Made by a program: the position numbers and the translations under genes. Positions 53,216 to 62,517 of a DNA stretch of 63,095 nt are shown here, piece by piece. Position 1 is the first letter of the stretch. Each line of letters begins with the position of its first letter. Source of the stretch: Pseudomonadaceae bacterium (GTDB lineage: Bacteria > Pseudomonadota > Gammaproteobacteria > Pseudomonadales > Pseudomonadaceae); NCBI GenBank assembly GCA_019745275.1, contig JAIETJ010000094.1, forward strand, positions 1 through 63,095. The letters are read 5' to 3'. The notes beneath the pieces were generated by a model. That model did no database searches. It was not told the DNA's origin and saw nothing but the letters and a program-made list of their open reading frames with translations.

Positions 53216-55837
53216 ATGCCCGCCAGCACTCACGCAAGCCAGACAAAACCGCTGCTGCCAAAACGCTGGCAGCAACAGTTGCGGCGGCATCGCCAACTTA
53301 TCGGCATAAGCCTGACGCTGCTGCTATTTACCCTGGCACTGCTCGCCTGCCGCCACCTACTGCAGGGGATCGATCCGGCGGCGCTGCGCCTTGCACTGCA
53401 TGAAGTCCCCAGCAATGCATTACTCGGCGCCTTTGCCTGTACCGCACTGGGCTTCTTGGTGTTGCTCGGCTACGAGTGGTCCGCCAGCCGTTATGCCGGG
53501 GTAAAACTGCCCAACCGCACCTTGGCGTTTACCGGTTTTAACGCCTTTGCGATTGGCAATGCGGTGGGCTTATCCATGCTTTCCGGCGGCGCGGTGCGTT
53601 ACCGTCTGTATGCGCGGCATGCCGTAGAGCCCGCGCAAATCGCCCGCATGACCCTGTTCACCAGCCTCGCACTCGGCAGCGCTTTGCCCCTGCTGGCCGC
53701 CCTCGCCTGTTTAGCCGATTTAACTGCCGCCAGCGCCGCCCTGCGCCTGCCGCCGCTGCTGATAGGTACAGCCGCCAGCGCGATCCTGCTGCTGTACGCC
53801 GGGCTCAGCCTAGGCATTCAGCGCCTGCGTGTCGATCCGCAGAGCACGCCGCACAACCTGACCATCAAGCTACGCAGACGCTTGATGCGCTTGCCTAGCG
53901 TGCGCTTAAGTTTGCTGCAACTGCTGATCACCGCCCTCGACGTCGCCGCCGCCGCCGCCGTGTTGTATTTACTGCTGCCGGTCGCACCGCCCTTCCCGGT
54001 GTTTTTCTTGGTGTATTTACTGGCGCTGGCCGCCGGCGTACTCAGCCACGTCCCGGGTGGCGTCGGGGTGTTCGAGGCAGTACTGCTGGCCGCTTTCGCC
54101 AATCAACTGGGCGCCGCCCCCTTGGCTGCCGCCCTGCTGCTGTATCGACTGATCTACGTGGTAGCGCCGCTGCTGCTGGCCTGCGTGCTGCTGCTTATTA
54201 ATGAAGCCCAACGACTACTGCCCACGCGCCAAGCCATGCGCTTTGCCTCAGGGCTGGCCGCCCCGGTACTGGCGCTTTTGGTGTTCATCTCCGGCACTGT
54301 CTTGCTGTTTTCCGGGGTCACCCCGGCCATCGACACGCGTTTAGAGCACCTGAGCTTTCTCCTGCCGCAGCACTTGATCGAAGCCTCACACCTGGGCTCC
54401 AGCCTGATTGGCGTGCTGTGCTTATTGCTGGCCCAAGGCCTGCGCCGGCGCCTATCCGCCGCCTGGCTATTGACCCTGATTCTGCTGCTCAGTGGCGCGC
54501 TGCTGTCACTATTCAAAGGTTTCGACTGGGAAGAAGCCAGCCTGCTGACGCTCACGGCCATCTTACTCGCGCGCTTTCGCAAGGCCTTTTACCGCCCTAG
54601 CCGTTTACTCGAACTGCCCTTCTCGCCGCTGTTTCTGTTGGCCTGCCTAGCGGTACTGGTTAGCTCCATTTGGCTGATGTTCTTCGCCTATCAAGATGTG
54701 CCTTACGAGCATCAACTGTGGTGGCAATTCGCCCTCGACGCCAGCGCGCCACGGGCTTTACGCTCAGCCATGAGCAGCTCGGTGCTGCTGCTGATACTGG
54801 CCATGACCTGGCTGCTGCGCACCGCGCCACCGAATATTCATTTGCCTGACGCTACCGAGCTAAGCCGCGCCGCCGCGATTTTAATGAAGTCCAACCAACC
54901 GGACGGCGGCCTAGCCCTGACGGGCGATAAAGCCCTGCTGTTTCACCCCGACGGCAATGCCTTTTTAATGTATGCCCGCCGCGGTCGCAGCTTGGTCGCC
55001 CTGTACGACCCTATCGGCGATGCACAACAGCGCGCCGAGCTAATCTGGCAATTTCGCGATCTGTGCGATTTCCATCACGCCCGCCCAGTGTTCTATCAGG
55101 TGCGCAGCGAGAATCTGCCGCTGTATATGGACATCGGCCTAACCGCCATCAAACTGGGCGAAGAGGCGCGAGTCGAGCTGGGCAGCTTTGCCCTACACAG
55201 CCAAGCCAAAGGTATGAAAGACCTGCGCTATACCCTCAACCGCGGCCAGCGCGACGGCTTGAGCCTGGAGATCCACGAACCTGGGCAAGTGCCAATGAGC
55301 GAGCTGAAAGTGATTTCCGATGCCTGGCTGGCGGGCAAACAGGTGCGTGAAAAAGGCTTCTCGCTGGGCCGTTTTAGCAGCGATTACCTGCAGCACTTTC
55401 GCATTGCCCTGATCCGCTACCAAGGCCGCCCAGTGGCCTTTGCCAACCTACTGGAAACCAACAGCCTTGAGCTGGCCAGCCTCGACCTGATGCGCGTGGA
55501 GCCACAGGCCCCCAAGCTGACCATGGAGTTTCTAATGCTTAGTTTGCTGCTGCACTATCAAGCCCAAGGCTACCTCCAGTTCAGCCTCGGCATGGTTCCT
55601 CTAGCGGGCTTACAACCACGCCGTGGCGCCCCCCTAACCCAGCGCCTTGGTGCCTTAATGTTCAGCCGTGGCGGACAGTTTTATAATTTCCAAGGCCTGC
55701 GCCATTTTAAAGACAAGTTCCAACCCGTTTGGCAGCCACGCTACTTGGCCGTGCCCGCCGGGCTCGACCCTCTGGTGGCGATCACCGACACCGCCGCGCT
55801 AATCGCCGGCGGGCTAACTGGCCTGGTGAAACGCTAA
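53216..55837 (+). CDS. mprF: Bifunctional aminoacyl-phosphatidylglycerol synthase/flippase
   Basis: 873 residues from the ATG at 53216 (GAGG 7 bases upstream). N-terminal flippase with about 14 membrane helices (LSHVPGGVGVFEAVLLAAF in the conserved block near 280), C-terminal GNAT-fold synthase (about 560-870: GDKALLFHPDGNAFLMYARRGRSLVALYDPIGD, WLAGKQVREKGFSLGRF). It adds an amino acid from aminoacyl-tRNA to phosphatidylglycerol, raising resistance to cationic peptides and acid. In P. aeruginosa the product is alanyl-PG. The stop overlaps the next start (TAATG). Confidence 0.94.
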   Translation: MPASTHASQTKPLLPKRWQQQLRRHRQLIGISLTLLLFTLALLACRHLLQGIDPAALRLALHEVPSNALLGAFACTALGFLVLLGYEWSASRYAGVKLPNRTLAFTGFNAFAIGNAVGLSMLSGGAVRYRLYARHAVEPAQIARMTLFTSLALGSALPLLAALACLADLTAASAALRLPPLLIGTAASAILLLYAGLSLGIQRLRVDPQSTPHNLTIKLRRRLMRLPSVRLSLLQLLITALDVAAAAAVLYLLLPVAPPFPVFFLVYLLALAAGVLSHVPGGVGVFEAVLLAAFANQLGAAPLAAALLLYRLIYVVAPLLLACVLLLINEAQRLLPTRQAMRFASGLAAPVLALLVFISGTVLLFSGVTPAIDTRLEHLSFLLPQHLIEASHLGSSLIGVLCLLLAQGLRRRLSAAWLLTLILLLSGALLSLFKGFDWEEASLLTLTAILLARFRKAFYRPSRLLELPFSPLFLLACLAVLVSSIWLMFFAYQDVPYEHQLWWQFALDASAPRALRSAMSSSVLLLILAMTWLLRTAPPNIHLPDATELSRAAAILMKSNQPDGGLALTGDKALLFHPDGNAFLMYARRGRSLVALYDPIGDAQQRAELIWQFRDLCDFHHARPVFYQVRSENLPLYMDIGLTAIKLGEEARVELGSFALHSQAKGMKDLRYTLNRGQRDGLSLEIHEPGQVPMSELKVISDAWLAGKQVREKGFSLGRFSSDYLQHFRIALIRYQGRPVAFANLLETNSLELASLDLMRVEPQAPKLTMEFLMLSLLLHYQAQGYLQFSLGMVPLAGLQPRRGAPLTQRLGALMFSRGGQFYNFQGLRHFKDKFQPVWQPRYLAVPAGLDPLVAITDTAALIAGGLTGLVKR

Positions 55838-57096
55838 TGCGGCGCCGTTATTGGGCGGCCGCCTTGACCGCGCTGGCCTTAGTGGGAATGGCCGCTGGCC
55901 TGTGGCGTGCGCAATTGCAGCCCGCAGCGGCGCAGGTCAACACGCTAACGCTGCCCGGCATCAGCCACGCCAGCCGGGTCACCCCCAACGGTGCGGTGCA
56001 CGCTCGAGTTCTGCTGGCGTTGCCGACAGAGCAGTTACTAAGCGCCGAACAATTGCTGGCACTAAGCACGCAAAACGCCGCGCAAGTGTTGCAGTACTCA
56101 GTGCACGTCGACGACTGCGCCCTGCAACAACAGCAATTGCAGGCCGTGCTGGGCCAACTCGATGGCCCGCCAAGCCTCGTTGCCGGGATTGGTCCCGGCG
56201 CCGCATTGGCCTGGCGCTGGCTGGCACAACAACCTAACGATCAGGCCCATGCGCTCTCCATCGGTTTCTCCATTGAGCATCCCGACTGTCCCGCGCCCCT
56301 ACCGTCACATGCCGCCCACGGCCACTGGCTAGCCGCCTGGAATGACAACCCGGACGATGCCAGCGCGCGCTTCGTGCGTGGCCAACCACAGCATACGGAA
56401 AACCTGATCAGCGATTACACCGTCAGCCTGCAACAACTGCTCAACAGCCAGCTGCAACGTCGCCTACAGGGGCAACGCGACCCCATGCCGGTGGTGGAAG
56501 TGCCTGCAACCGCGGCCAATGACACCGTAACCCTGTTCTATTCCGGCGATGGTGGCTGGCGCGATCTCGACGCGGATGTTGCGGCCGAAATGGCCAAGCA
56601 CGGCTATCCGGTGGTTGGCGTGGATGCCATGCGCTATTTCTGGCAGCACAAAAGCCCCGAGCAAGCCAGCCAAGACCTCAGCCAACTGATGCAGTTATAC
56701 CGGCAAAAATGGGCCGCCAAACACTTCGTACTTGCTGGCTACTCGTTCGGCGCCGACGTCTTACCGGCGCTGTACAACCGCCTGCCAGCCGGCGATCAGC
56801 AAGACGTCAGCGCCGTACTGCTGTTGGCCCTAGCTCGCAGCGGTAATTTTGAGATTGAAGTACAAGGCTGGCTCGGCAAGACCGGCCAAGAAGCCCCCAC
56901 GGGCCCCGAACTCAGCCAACTGCCCGCCAGCAAAGTGCTCTGCGTGTTTGGCGCACAAGACATTGAAGGCAGCGGCTGTACGCAGCCCGGCGCCATCGGT
57001 GAACGCTTGCAACTGCCCGGCGGCCATCACTTTGACGAGAACTATCCAGCCCTCGCTGCTCGTTTGGTAAAGGCCATTCAAGCCCGCGAGCGTTGA
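55837..57096 (+). CDS. Alanyl-phosphatidylglycerol hydrolase, VirJ/AcvB-like
   Basis: 419 residues: N-terminal signal or anchor (about 5-24, WAAALTALALVGMAAGLW), then a region of about 180 residues and a C-terminal alpha/beta-hydrolase VirJ domain with FYSGDGGWRDLDADVA and nucleophile elbow GYSFGAD. PAO1 PA0919 in the same place hydrolyses alanyl-PG in the periplasm (recalled). Coupled to mprF through TAATG, so synthesis and turnover of aminoacyl-PG are controlled together. Confidence 0.9.
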   Translation: MRRRYWAAALTALALVGMAAGLWRAQLQPAAAQVNTLTLPGISHASRVTPNGAVHARVLLALPTEQLLSAEQLLALSTQNAAQVLQYSVHVDDCALQQQQLQAVLGQLDGPPSLVAGIGPGAALAWRWLAQQPNDQAHALSIGFSIEHPDCPAPLPSHAAHGHWLAAWNDNPDDASARFVRGQPQHTENLISDYTVSLQQLLNSQLQRRLQGQRDPMPVVEVPATAANDTVTLFYSGDGGWRDLDADVAAEMAKHGYPVVGVDAMRYFWQHKSPEQASQDLSQLMQLYRQKWAAKHFVLAGYSFGADVLPALYNRLPAGDQQDVSAVLLLALARSGNFEIEVQGWLGKTGQEAPTGPELSQLPASKVLCVFGAQDIEGSGCTQPGAIGERLQLPGGHHFDENYPALAARLVKAIQARER

Positions 57097-57222
57097 CCTC
57101 GGGCAACAGCAGCGCGGGCTTAATCGGTTAAGCTCAGCCCTATCGCGACTAGCCTAGAGAAAAAGCTCAGCCGTGTTCTTTACACTAAAGCACTACGATA
57201 AGTGCGCATTCTAGGAGTCAAT

Positions 57223-57771
57223 ATGAGCTGGAAAAACACTGAAACTCGCTTCGGCACCCTGTCCATCGGCCTGCATTGGCTGATGCTAATTTTAATCGCC
57301 GCGGTGTACGCCTGCATCGAGCTTAAAGGCAACTTCCCAAAAGGCAGCGAGATGCGTGACGGCCTCAAGCAATGGCACTTTATGCTCGGCCTAGCGGTGT
57401 TCGCCTTGGTCTGGCTGCGCATCGCCGCCCGCCTGCTCGGCGCGCAGCCAAAAATTCAACCGGCCGTGTCGCTCGCCCAAGACAAAATTGCCAAGCTGAT
57501 GTACCTAGCGCTCTACGCCCTGATGATAGGTGCGCCACTGGCCGGCTGGCTGATGCTCAGCGCCTACGACAAGCCTATCCCCCTCTTCGGCTTGCAACTG
57601 CCAGCCCTGCTCGGCCCCGACCAAGCACTCGGCGGACAGATCAAAGAACTGCACGAACTGGCCGGCACCATCGGTTATTGGCTGATCGGCCTGCACGCCG
57701 TCGCCGGGCTTTATCACCACTACATCCGCCGCGATAACACCCTGCGCATCATGCTGCCTGAGCGCAAATAA
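57223..57771 (+). CDS. Cytochrome b561
   Basis: 182 residues from MSWKNTETRFGTLSIGLHWLML (AGGAG 6 bases upstream). Four membrane helices with haem-b His ligands: SIGLHWLML, LKQWHFMLGLAVF, and IGLHAVAGLYHHYI. Family members shuttle electrons between quinol and periplasmic acceptors. Ends HHYIRRDNTLRIMLP, typical of prokaryotic b561. Confidence 0.93.
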   Translation: MSWKNTETRFGTLSIGLHWLMLILIAAVYACIELKGNFPKGSEMRDGLKQWHFMLGLAVFALVWLRIAARLLGAQPKIQPAVSLAQDKIAKLMYLALYALMIGAPLAGWLMLSAYDKPIPLFGLQLPALLGPDQALGGQIKELHELAGTIGYWLIGLHAVAGLYHHYIRRDNTLRIMLPERK

Positions 57772-57787
57772 ACCGCAGCACAGATGT

Positions 57788-57826
57788 AAAAAAGGGCTTG
57801 CCGACCACCTCGGCAAGCCCTTTTTT
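57788..57826. terminator. Bidirectional terminator between cytochrome b561 and kup
   Basis: Perfect 17-bp arms (57788-57804 / 57810-57826), core GGGCTTGCCGA with A6 and T6 runs, 5-base loop. Confidence 0.92.
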
Positions 57827-57843
57827 ATTGACCGTGTGAAGGC

Positions 57844-59745
57844 TTAAATCTCCACCTGCGCACCCAACTCAATGACCCGATTGAGCGGCAGCTTGAAGAA
57901 CCGCAAGTTGCTGTTGGCGTTCTTCAACATAAAGGCGAACAAGGTCTCCCGCCACGGCGCCATGCCTAAACGTTTGGACGGAATTACCGTCTCGCGGCTA
58001 AGGAAGTAGGTGGTGCGCATCGGGCTAAAGTCCAAGCCATCCAAGTGGCACAGGGTCAATGCCAGCGGCACATCTGGCTCATCCATAAAGCCGTAATGCA
58101 GCAGCACCCGGAAAAACCCATCACCATAGGCATCCACCTCAAAGCGCCGATCAGCCGCCACCCGCGGCGTGTCCTCACTGACCACCGTGAGCAACACCAC
58201 CTGCTCATGCAGCACCTGGTTATGCAGCATGTTATGCAACAAGGCATGCGGCACCGCATCCGGTCGCGCACTCAAGAACACCGCCGTGCCCTGCACCCGA
58301 TGCGGTGGCTGGCTACGAATACTGCTGATAAACAGCGGCAATGGCAGCGCCGTTTCATCCAGACGCTCAAACAGAATCTGCCGGCCGCGCTTCCAAGTGG
58401 TCATCAGCACAAACAGCACCACCCCGGCGATGACTGGAAAGGCGCCGCCTTGCAATATTTTCGGGATATTCGCGGCAAAGAACAGGCTGTCCACCACCAA
58501 GAAACCTAATAGCAAGGGAATCGCTAACCAACGCGAAGTCTTCCACAGCAACAACATCACCGCGGCCACCAAGAAGGTGTCGATCAACATGGTGCCTGTC
58601 ACCGCCACGCCATAAGCCGAAGCCAGCGCGCCAGAGGAACCAAAGCCCAAGACCAACACCACCACGCCGACCATCAACGCCCAGTTGACCACGCCCACGT
58701 AAATTTGCCCCTGCGCTTGGCTGGAGGTGTGCTGAATATGCATACGCGGCACATATCCCAACTGAATCGCCTGCTGGCTCAGCGAGAACGCGCCGGAAAT
58801 TACCGCCTGCGAGGCAATGATGGTCGACAACGTTGCCAGGCCAATCATCGGCAACAAGGCCCACGCCGGCACCAACAGGTAAAACGGATTGCGTGCCGCT
58901 TCGGGATTTTCCAGCAGTAGCGCGCCTTGGCCAAAGTAATTAAGCACCAATGCGGGCAACACCAAGGCAAACCAGGCGCGGGCAATCGGCTTACGGCCAA
59001 AATGGCCCATGTCGGCATACAAGGCCTCGGCGCCGGTCAGCGCCAACACCACGGCACCGAGAATGGTGATGCCAATGCCCGGCTGGGCGACAAAAAAGTT
59101 CACCGCCCACAGCGGATTCAGCGCCTGCAACACTTCGGGATGCTGAACGATGCCACGCACGCCCAAGATCGCCAAAATAGCGAACCACGCCAGCATTACC
59201 GGGCCGAACAAAATACCGATGCGCGCGGTGCCATGCTTTTGGATCACAAACAGCCCGACCAGCAGCGCCACCGTCACCGGTACCACCCAGTGACCAAGCC
59301 CCGGCAGGGCCACATCCAAGCCCTCGACCGCCGACAACACCGAAATCGCCGGGGTAATCATGCTGTCACCGTAAAACAGCGCAGCACCAAATAAACCCAA
59401 CAACACCAATACGCTTTTCAATCGTGGATAAGGTAACGCCGCGCGCCGCGCCAACGCGGTCAAGGCCATCACCCCACCCTCACCTTCGTTGTCGGCACGC
59501 AACATAAACATTACGTACTTGAGCGACACCACCCACAACAGCGACCAGACGATCAACGACAGAATGCCAAACACCCCGTCATGGTTAACCTGTACGCCAT
59601 ATTGACCAGAAAACACCTCCTTCAAGGTGTACAACGGGCTGGTACCAATATCGCCATACACCACCCCAGTGGCCGCCACCAGCAAGCCAAAGCCTGATGC
59701 GTGATGGCTATTTTCGCCCGTGTCGGTAGAAGCCAGTTCGCTCAT
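57844..59745 (-). CDS. kup: Kup-type low-affinity potassium transporter
   Basis: 633 residues from [15 protein letters not shown]; three more residues are possible from a GTG. Twelve membrane helices with family marks: [61 protein letters not shown] and [19 protein letters not shown]. Soluble C-terminal part of about 180 residues ends in [17 protein letters not shown]. Proton-coupled K+ uptake. Divergent from rimO. Confidence 0.95.
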   Translation of the reverse strand: MSELASTDTGENSHHASGFGLLVAATGVVYGDIGTSPLYTLKEVFSGQYGVQVNHDGVFGILSLIVWSLLWVVSLKYVMFMLRADNEGEGGVMALTALARRAALPYPRLKSVLVLLGLFGAALFYGDSMITPAISVLSAVEGLDVALPGLGHWVVPVTVALLVGLFVIQKHGTARIGILFGPVMLAWFAILAILGVRGIVQHPEVLQALNPLWAVNFFVAQPGIGITILGAVVLALTGAEALYADMGHFGRKPIARAWFALVLPALVLNYFGQGALLLENPEAARNPFYLLVPAWALLPMIGLATLSTIIASQAVISGAFSLSQQAIQLGYVPRMHIQHTSSQAQGQIYVGVVNWALMVGVVVLVLGFGSSGALASAYGVAVTGTMLIDTFLVAAVMLLLWKTSRWLAIPLLLGFLVVDSLFFAANIPKILQGGAFPVIAGVVLFVLMTTWKRGRQILFERLDETALPLPLFISSIRSQPPHRVQGTAVFLSARPDAVPHALLHNMLHNQVLHEQVVLLTVVSEDTPRVAADRRFEVDAYGDGFFRVLLHYGFMDEPDVPLALTLCHLDGLDFSPMRTTYFLSRETVIPSKRLGMAPWRETLFAFMLKNANSNLRFFKLPLNRVIELGAQVEI

Positions 59746-59943
59746 TGCAACCACTCATTACAAAATGTGTGTGAATGCTGCGCTCCTCTTAAGCGCAAGG
59801 CAATCCCTGCAGCTATTTGTCGCAGGCAATTAAAGCAGCGCCAGCCAGCGCGCAACACTGGCCAAGGACGCTGGCTGCCAGTAGAATTGCGCACTTTTTG
59901 ATCAGCCGCGCCCACGCGGGCTGAATAGACACTGAGGTACACC

Positions 59944-61278
59944 ATGTCCAGCCCCACCAACCCCAAAGTCGGCTTTGTTAGCCTCGGCTGCCCGAAAGCC
60001 CTAGTCGACTCAGAGCGCATCCTCACCCAGCTGCGCATGGAAGGCTACGAGATCGTCCCAACCTATCAGGACGCCGACGTAGTGGTGGTTAACACCTGTG
60101 GTTTTATCGACAGCGCCAAAGCCGAATCGCTGGAAGTCATCGGCGAAGCCCTAGCCGAAAACGGCAAGGTGATTGTCACCGGCTGCATGGGCGTCGACGC
60201 CAGCGTGATTCGCGATGTACACCCCAGCGTCTTGGCCGTCACCGGCCCGCAGCAGTACGAGCAAGTGGTTAACGCCGTACACGACGCCGCGCCACCGAAT
60301 AAAGAACACAACCCACTGATCGATCTAGTGCCACCGCAGGGCGTCAAACTCACGCCGCGCCACTACGCCTACTTGAAAATTTCCGAAGGCTGCAACCACA
60401 GTTGCAGCTTCTGCATCATCCCCTCGATGCGCGGCAAACTGGTCAGCCGCCCGGTGGGTGACGTGCTCAGCGAAGCCGAGCGCTTGGTCAAAGCCGGCGT
60501 CAAAGAGCTGCTGGTAATCTCCCAAGACACCAGCGCCTACGGCGTCGACGTTAAATACAAAACCGACTTCTGGAACGGCCAGCCGGTTAAAACCCGCATG
60601 TTAGAGCTGTGCGAAGCGCTGAGCAGCATGGGCGTCTGGGTCCGCCTGCACTATGTCTACCCGTACCCGAACGTCGACGACATCATCCCGCTGATGGCCG
60701 CCGGCAAGATCCTGCCGTACCTCGACATCCCCTTCCAACACGCCAGCCCGAAAATCCTCAAAGCCATGAAACGCCCAGCCTTCGAAGACAAAACCCTGGC
60801 GCGAATCAAAAACTGGCGCGAGCAGTGCCCAGAACTGATCATCCGCTCGACCTTTATCGTCGGCTTCCCAGGCGAGACCGAAGAAGACTTCCAGTATCTG
60901 CTCAACTGGCTGACCGAAGCCCAACTCGACCGCGTCGGCTGCTTCCAGTACTCACCTGTAGAGGGCGCGCCGGCCAACCTACTGGACAGCCCAGTGGTAC
61001 CCGACGACATCAAGCAAGACCGCTGGGACCGTTTTATGGCCCACCAGCAAGCCATCAGCAGCGCCCGCCTGCAGCTGAAAATCGGCAAAGAAATTGAAGT
61101 ATTGGTCGACGAAATCGACGAAGACGGCGCCATCGGCCGCTGCTTCGCCGACGCCCCGGAAATCGACGGCATCGTCTACATCGACAGCGACCAAGACCTA
61201 AAGCCCGGCGACAAAGTCTGGTGCCGCGTCACCAACGCCGACGAATACGACCTCTGGGCCGAAACCCTCGAAGCCTAA
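59944..61278 (+). CDS. rimO: Ribosomal protein S12 methylthiotransferase
   Basis: 444 residues. N-terminal MTTase domain with Cys16, Cys52, Cys81; radical-SAM CxxxCxxC at Cys150, Cys154, Cys157 ([17 protein letters not shown]); C-terminal TRAM domain ([30 protein letters not shown]). Methylthiolates Asp88 of ribosomal protein S12. Gene is well conserved; the integron lies directly downstream, with only a terminator in between. Confidence 0.97.
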   Translation: MSSPTNPKVGFVSLGCPKALVDSERILTQLRMEGYEIVPTYQDADVVVVNTCGFIDSAKAESLEVIGEALAENGKVIVTGCMGVDASVIRDVHPSVLAVTGPQQYEQVVNAVHDAAPPNKEHNPLIDLVPPQGVKLTPRHYAYLKISEGCNHSCSFCIIPSMRGKLVSRPVGDVLSEAERLVKAGVKELLVISQDTSAYGVDVKYKTDFWNGQPVKTRMLELCEALSSMGVWVRLHYVYPYPNVDDIIPLMAAGKILPYLDIPFQHASPKILKAMKRPAFEDKTLARIKNWREQCPELIIRSTFIVGFPGETEEDFQYLLNWLTEAQLDRVGCFQYSPVEGAPANLLDSPVVPDDIKQDRWDRFMAHQQAISSARLQLKIGKEIEVLVDEIDEDGAIGRCFADAPEIDGIVYIDSDQDLKPGDKVWCRVTNADEYDLWAETLEA

Positions 61279-61311
61279 ATTGCAAACGTAACACCGGCCT
61301 CGCGCCAAAAC

Positions 61312-61345
61312 AGCCTGCCGCTAAATCCAGCGCGCAGGCTTTTTT
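61312..61345 (+). terminator. Terminator of rimO
   Basis: AGCCTGC / GCAGGCT arms (61312-61318, 61334-61340) with T5-6 following. The loop is 15 bases, so medium strength; it isolates the integron from rimO read-through. Confidence 0.75.
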
Positions 61346-61375
61346 ATGCGCCGCAGCTAAAGGCCAAAACCACGC

Positions 61376-62350
61376 CTAGCCCAATACACGATCCAGCGGA
61401 CTTATCACCCCAAGCCCGCCACGATTAAGCACATGGGTATAAATTTGCGTGGTTTTCACATCTGCATGCCCCAGCAGCTCCTGCACGGTGCGAATATCCT
61501 GCCCGGCTTCCAAAAGATGAGTAGCAAACGAATGCCGAAAGGTATGCGGCGTGGCCGGCTTAACGATCCGCGCGCGCAGGACCGCTTCACGCACCGCACG
61601 CTGAATCGTCTTCTCATGCAAATGATGGCGATGAATGCCACTGCCGCGCGGGTCTTGCGAGCGATTGCCCGAAGGGAAAACAAACTGCCAGCCCCATTCC
61701 GCCGCCGCATTCGGGTATTTACGCGCCAGGGCAAAAGGCAAATTAGCCTGCCCAAAACCCTCGGCCAAATCTTGCTCATGTAACGCACTCACGGCCTGCA
61801 ACTGCTGCTGCAACCCGGGTATCAGCGTGCGCGGCAACATCGTCACGCGATCTTTCTGGCCTTTACCATCACGCACCAAAATCTCGCCACGGCTGAACTC
61901 CACATCCTTAACCCGCAACCGCAACGCCTCCATCAAGCGCAAACCAGAGCCATACAGCAGATTAGCCACCAGCGCCGCCACACCCGACAGCTCAGCCAAC
62001 ACCCGAGCCACCTCCTCGCGCGTCAACACCACCGGCAAATGCGTTGGCTTCTTCGCCCGCACCACCCCCTCAAGCCACGGCAACTCAACTTTCAGCACCT
62101 CTTTATAAAGAAACAACAACGCCGCCAACGCCTGATTCTGCGTCGCCGCCGCCACATTGCGCTTAACGGCCAAGTGGGTCAGAAACGCCTCCACCTCAAC
62201 CGCGCCCATCTCCAAGGGGTGACGGTACTTGTGAAACCGTATATAACGTTTTACCCATTCGGCGTAGACCGTTTCGGTACGAATGGAATAGTTGCGTAGA
62301 CGAATTTGCTGACGGACCTGATCCAACAGCCGAGGCTTGTCCTCTTCCAT
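61376..62350 (-). CDS. intI: Integron integrase
   Basis: 324 residues, intact tyrosine recombinase. SAM-like N-domain (residues 8-90) and catalytic domain with Arg138 ([13 protein letters not shown]), Lys163 or Lys166 (RDGKGQKDR), His269, Arg272 ([13 protein letters not shown]), His295 (GHAD) and Tyr304 (TQIYTHV). The IntI-only insert between patches II and III is present (about 205-250, [25 protein letters not shown], then [17 protein letters not shown]), which separates it from XerC/D. SD GGGAG lies 9 bases before the start. Oriented away from the cassette, as in all classic integrons. Closest to chromosomal Pseudomonas-type integrases by impression. Confidence 0.96.
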   Translation of the reverse strand: MEEDKPRLLDQVRQQIRLRNYSIRTETVYAEWVKRYIRFHKYRHPLEMGAVEVEAFLTHLAVKRNVAAATQNQALAALLFLYKEVLKVELPWLEGVVRAKKPTHLPVVLTREEVARVLAELSGVAALVANLLYGSGLRLMEALRLRVKDVEFSRGEILVRDGKGQKDRVTMLPRTLIPGLQQQLQAVSALHEQDLAEGFGQANLPFALARKYPNAAAEWGWQFVFPSGNRSQDPRGSGIHRHHLHEKTIQRAVREAVLRARIVKPATPHTFRHSFATHLLEAGQDIRTVQELLGHADVKTTQIYTHVLNRGGLGVISPLDRVLG

Positions 62351-62517
62351 GTCGCGTTACTCCCTAAATCGTGTCGCGTTTTCCAAGCACACCTCCACGC
62401 TAGACGTAGATTTACAGGACGACAAGGAACGTTATGAGACACCTTTTTACGACACAAGCCCCGACGTTCTACGACAAAAATCCGCGACATGCCCATGTCG
62501 CATAATAATAGTTAGGC
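62350..62517. promoter_or_regulatory. Candidate attI with a seven-copy RCGACA array
   Basis: Recombination core GTTAGGC at 62511-62517 matches GTTRRRY; cleavage is expected between G62511 and T62512. Within 62350-62501, RCGACA occurs forward at 62419, 62449, 62471, 62484 and reversed (TGTCGC) at 62350, 62372, 62496. The copies at 62484 and 62496 form the perfect palindrome GCGACATG-CC-CATGTCGC (62484-62501). Two reversed copies, 22 bases apart, bracket the intI SD. TTTACA-N16-TATGAG (62411-62438) is a possible cassette promoter. Binding by IntI or by a repressor is inference. Confidence 0.65.

Noticed and set aside
58927..59394. Long plus-strand frame inside kup
   Set aside because: It is antisense to the conserved kup membrane domain; composition (His, Gln, Arg rich) is typical of an antisense shadow.
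62351..62510. LexA box controlling intI
   Set aside because: Looked for CTGT-N8-ACAG, the usual SOS control of integrases; only a half site (CTGT on the minus strand near 62416) is present, so SOS control is not supported here.
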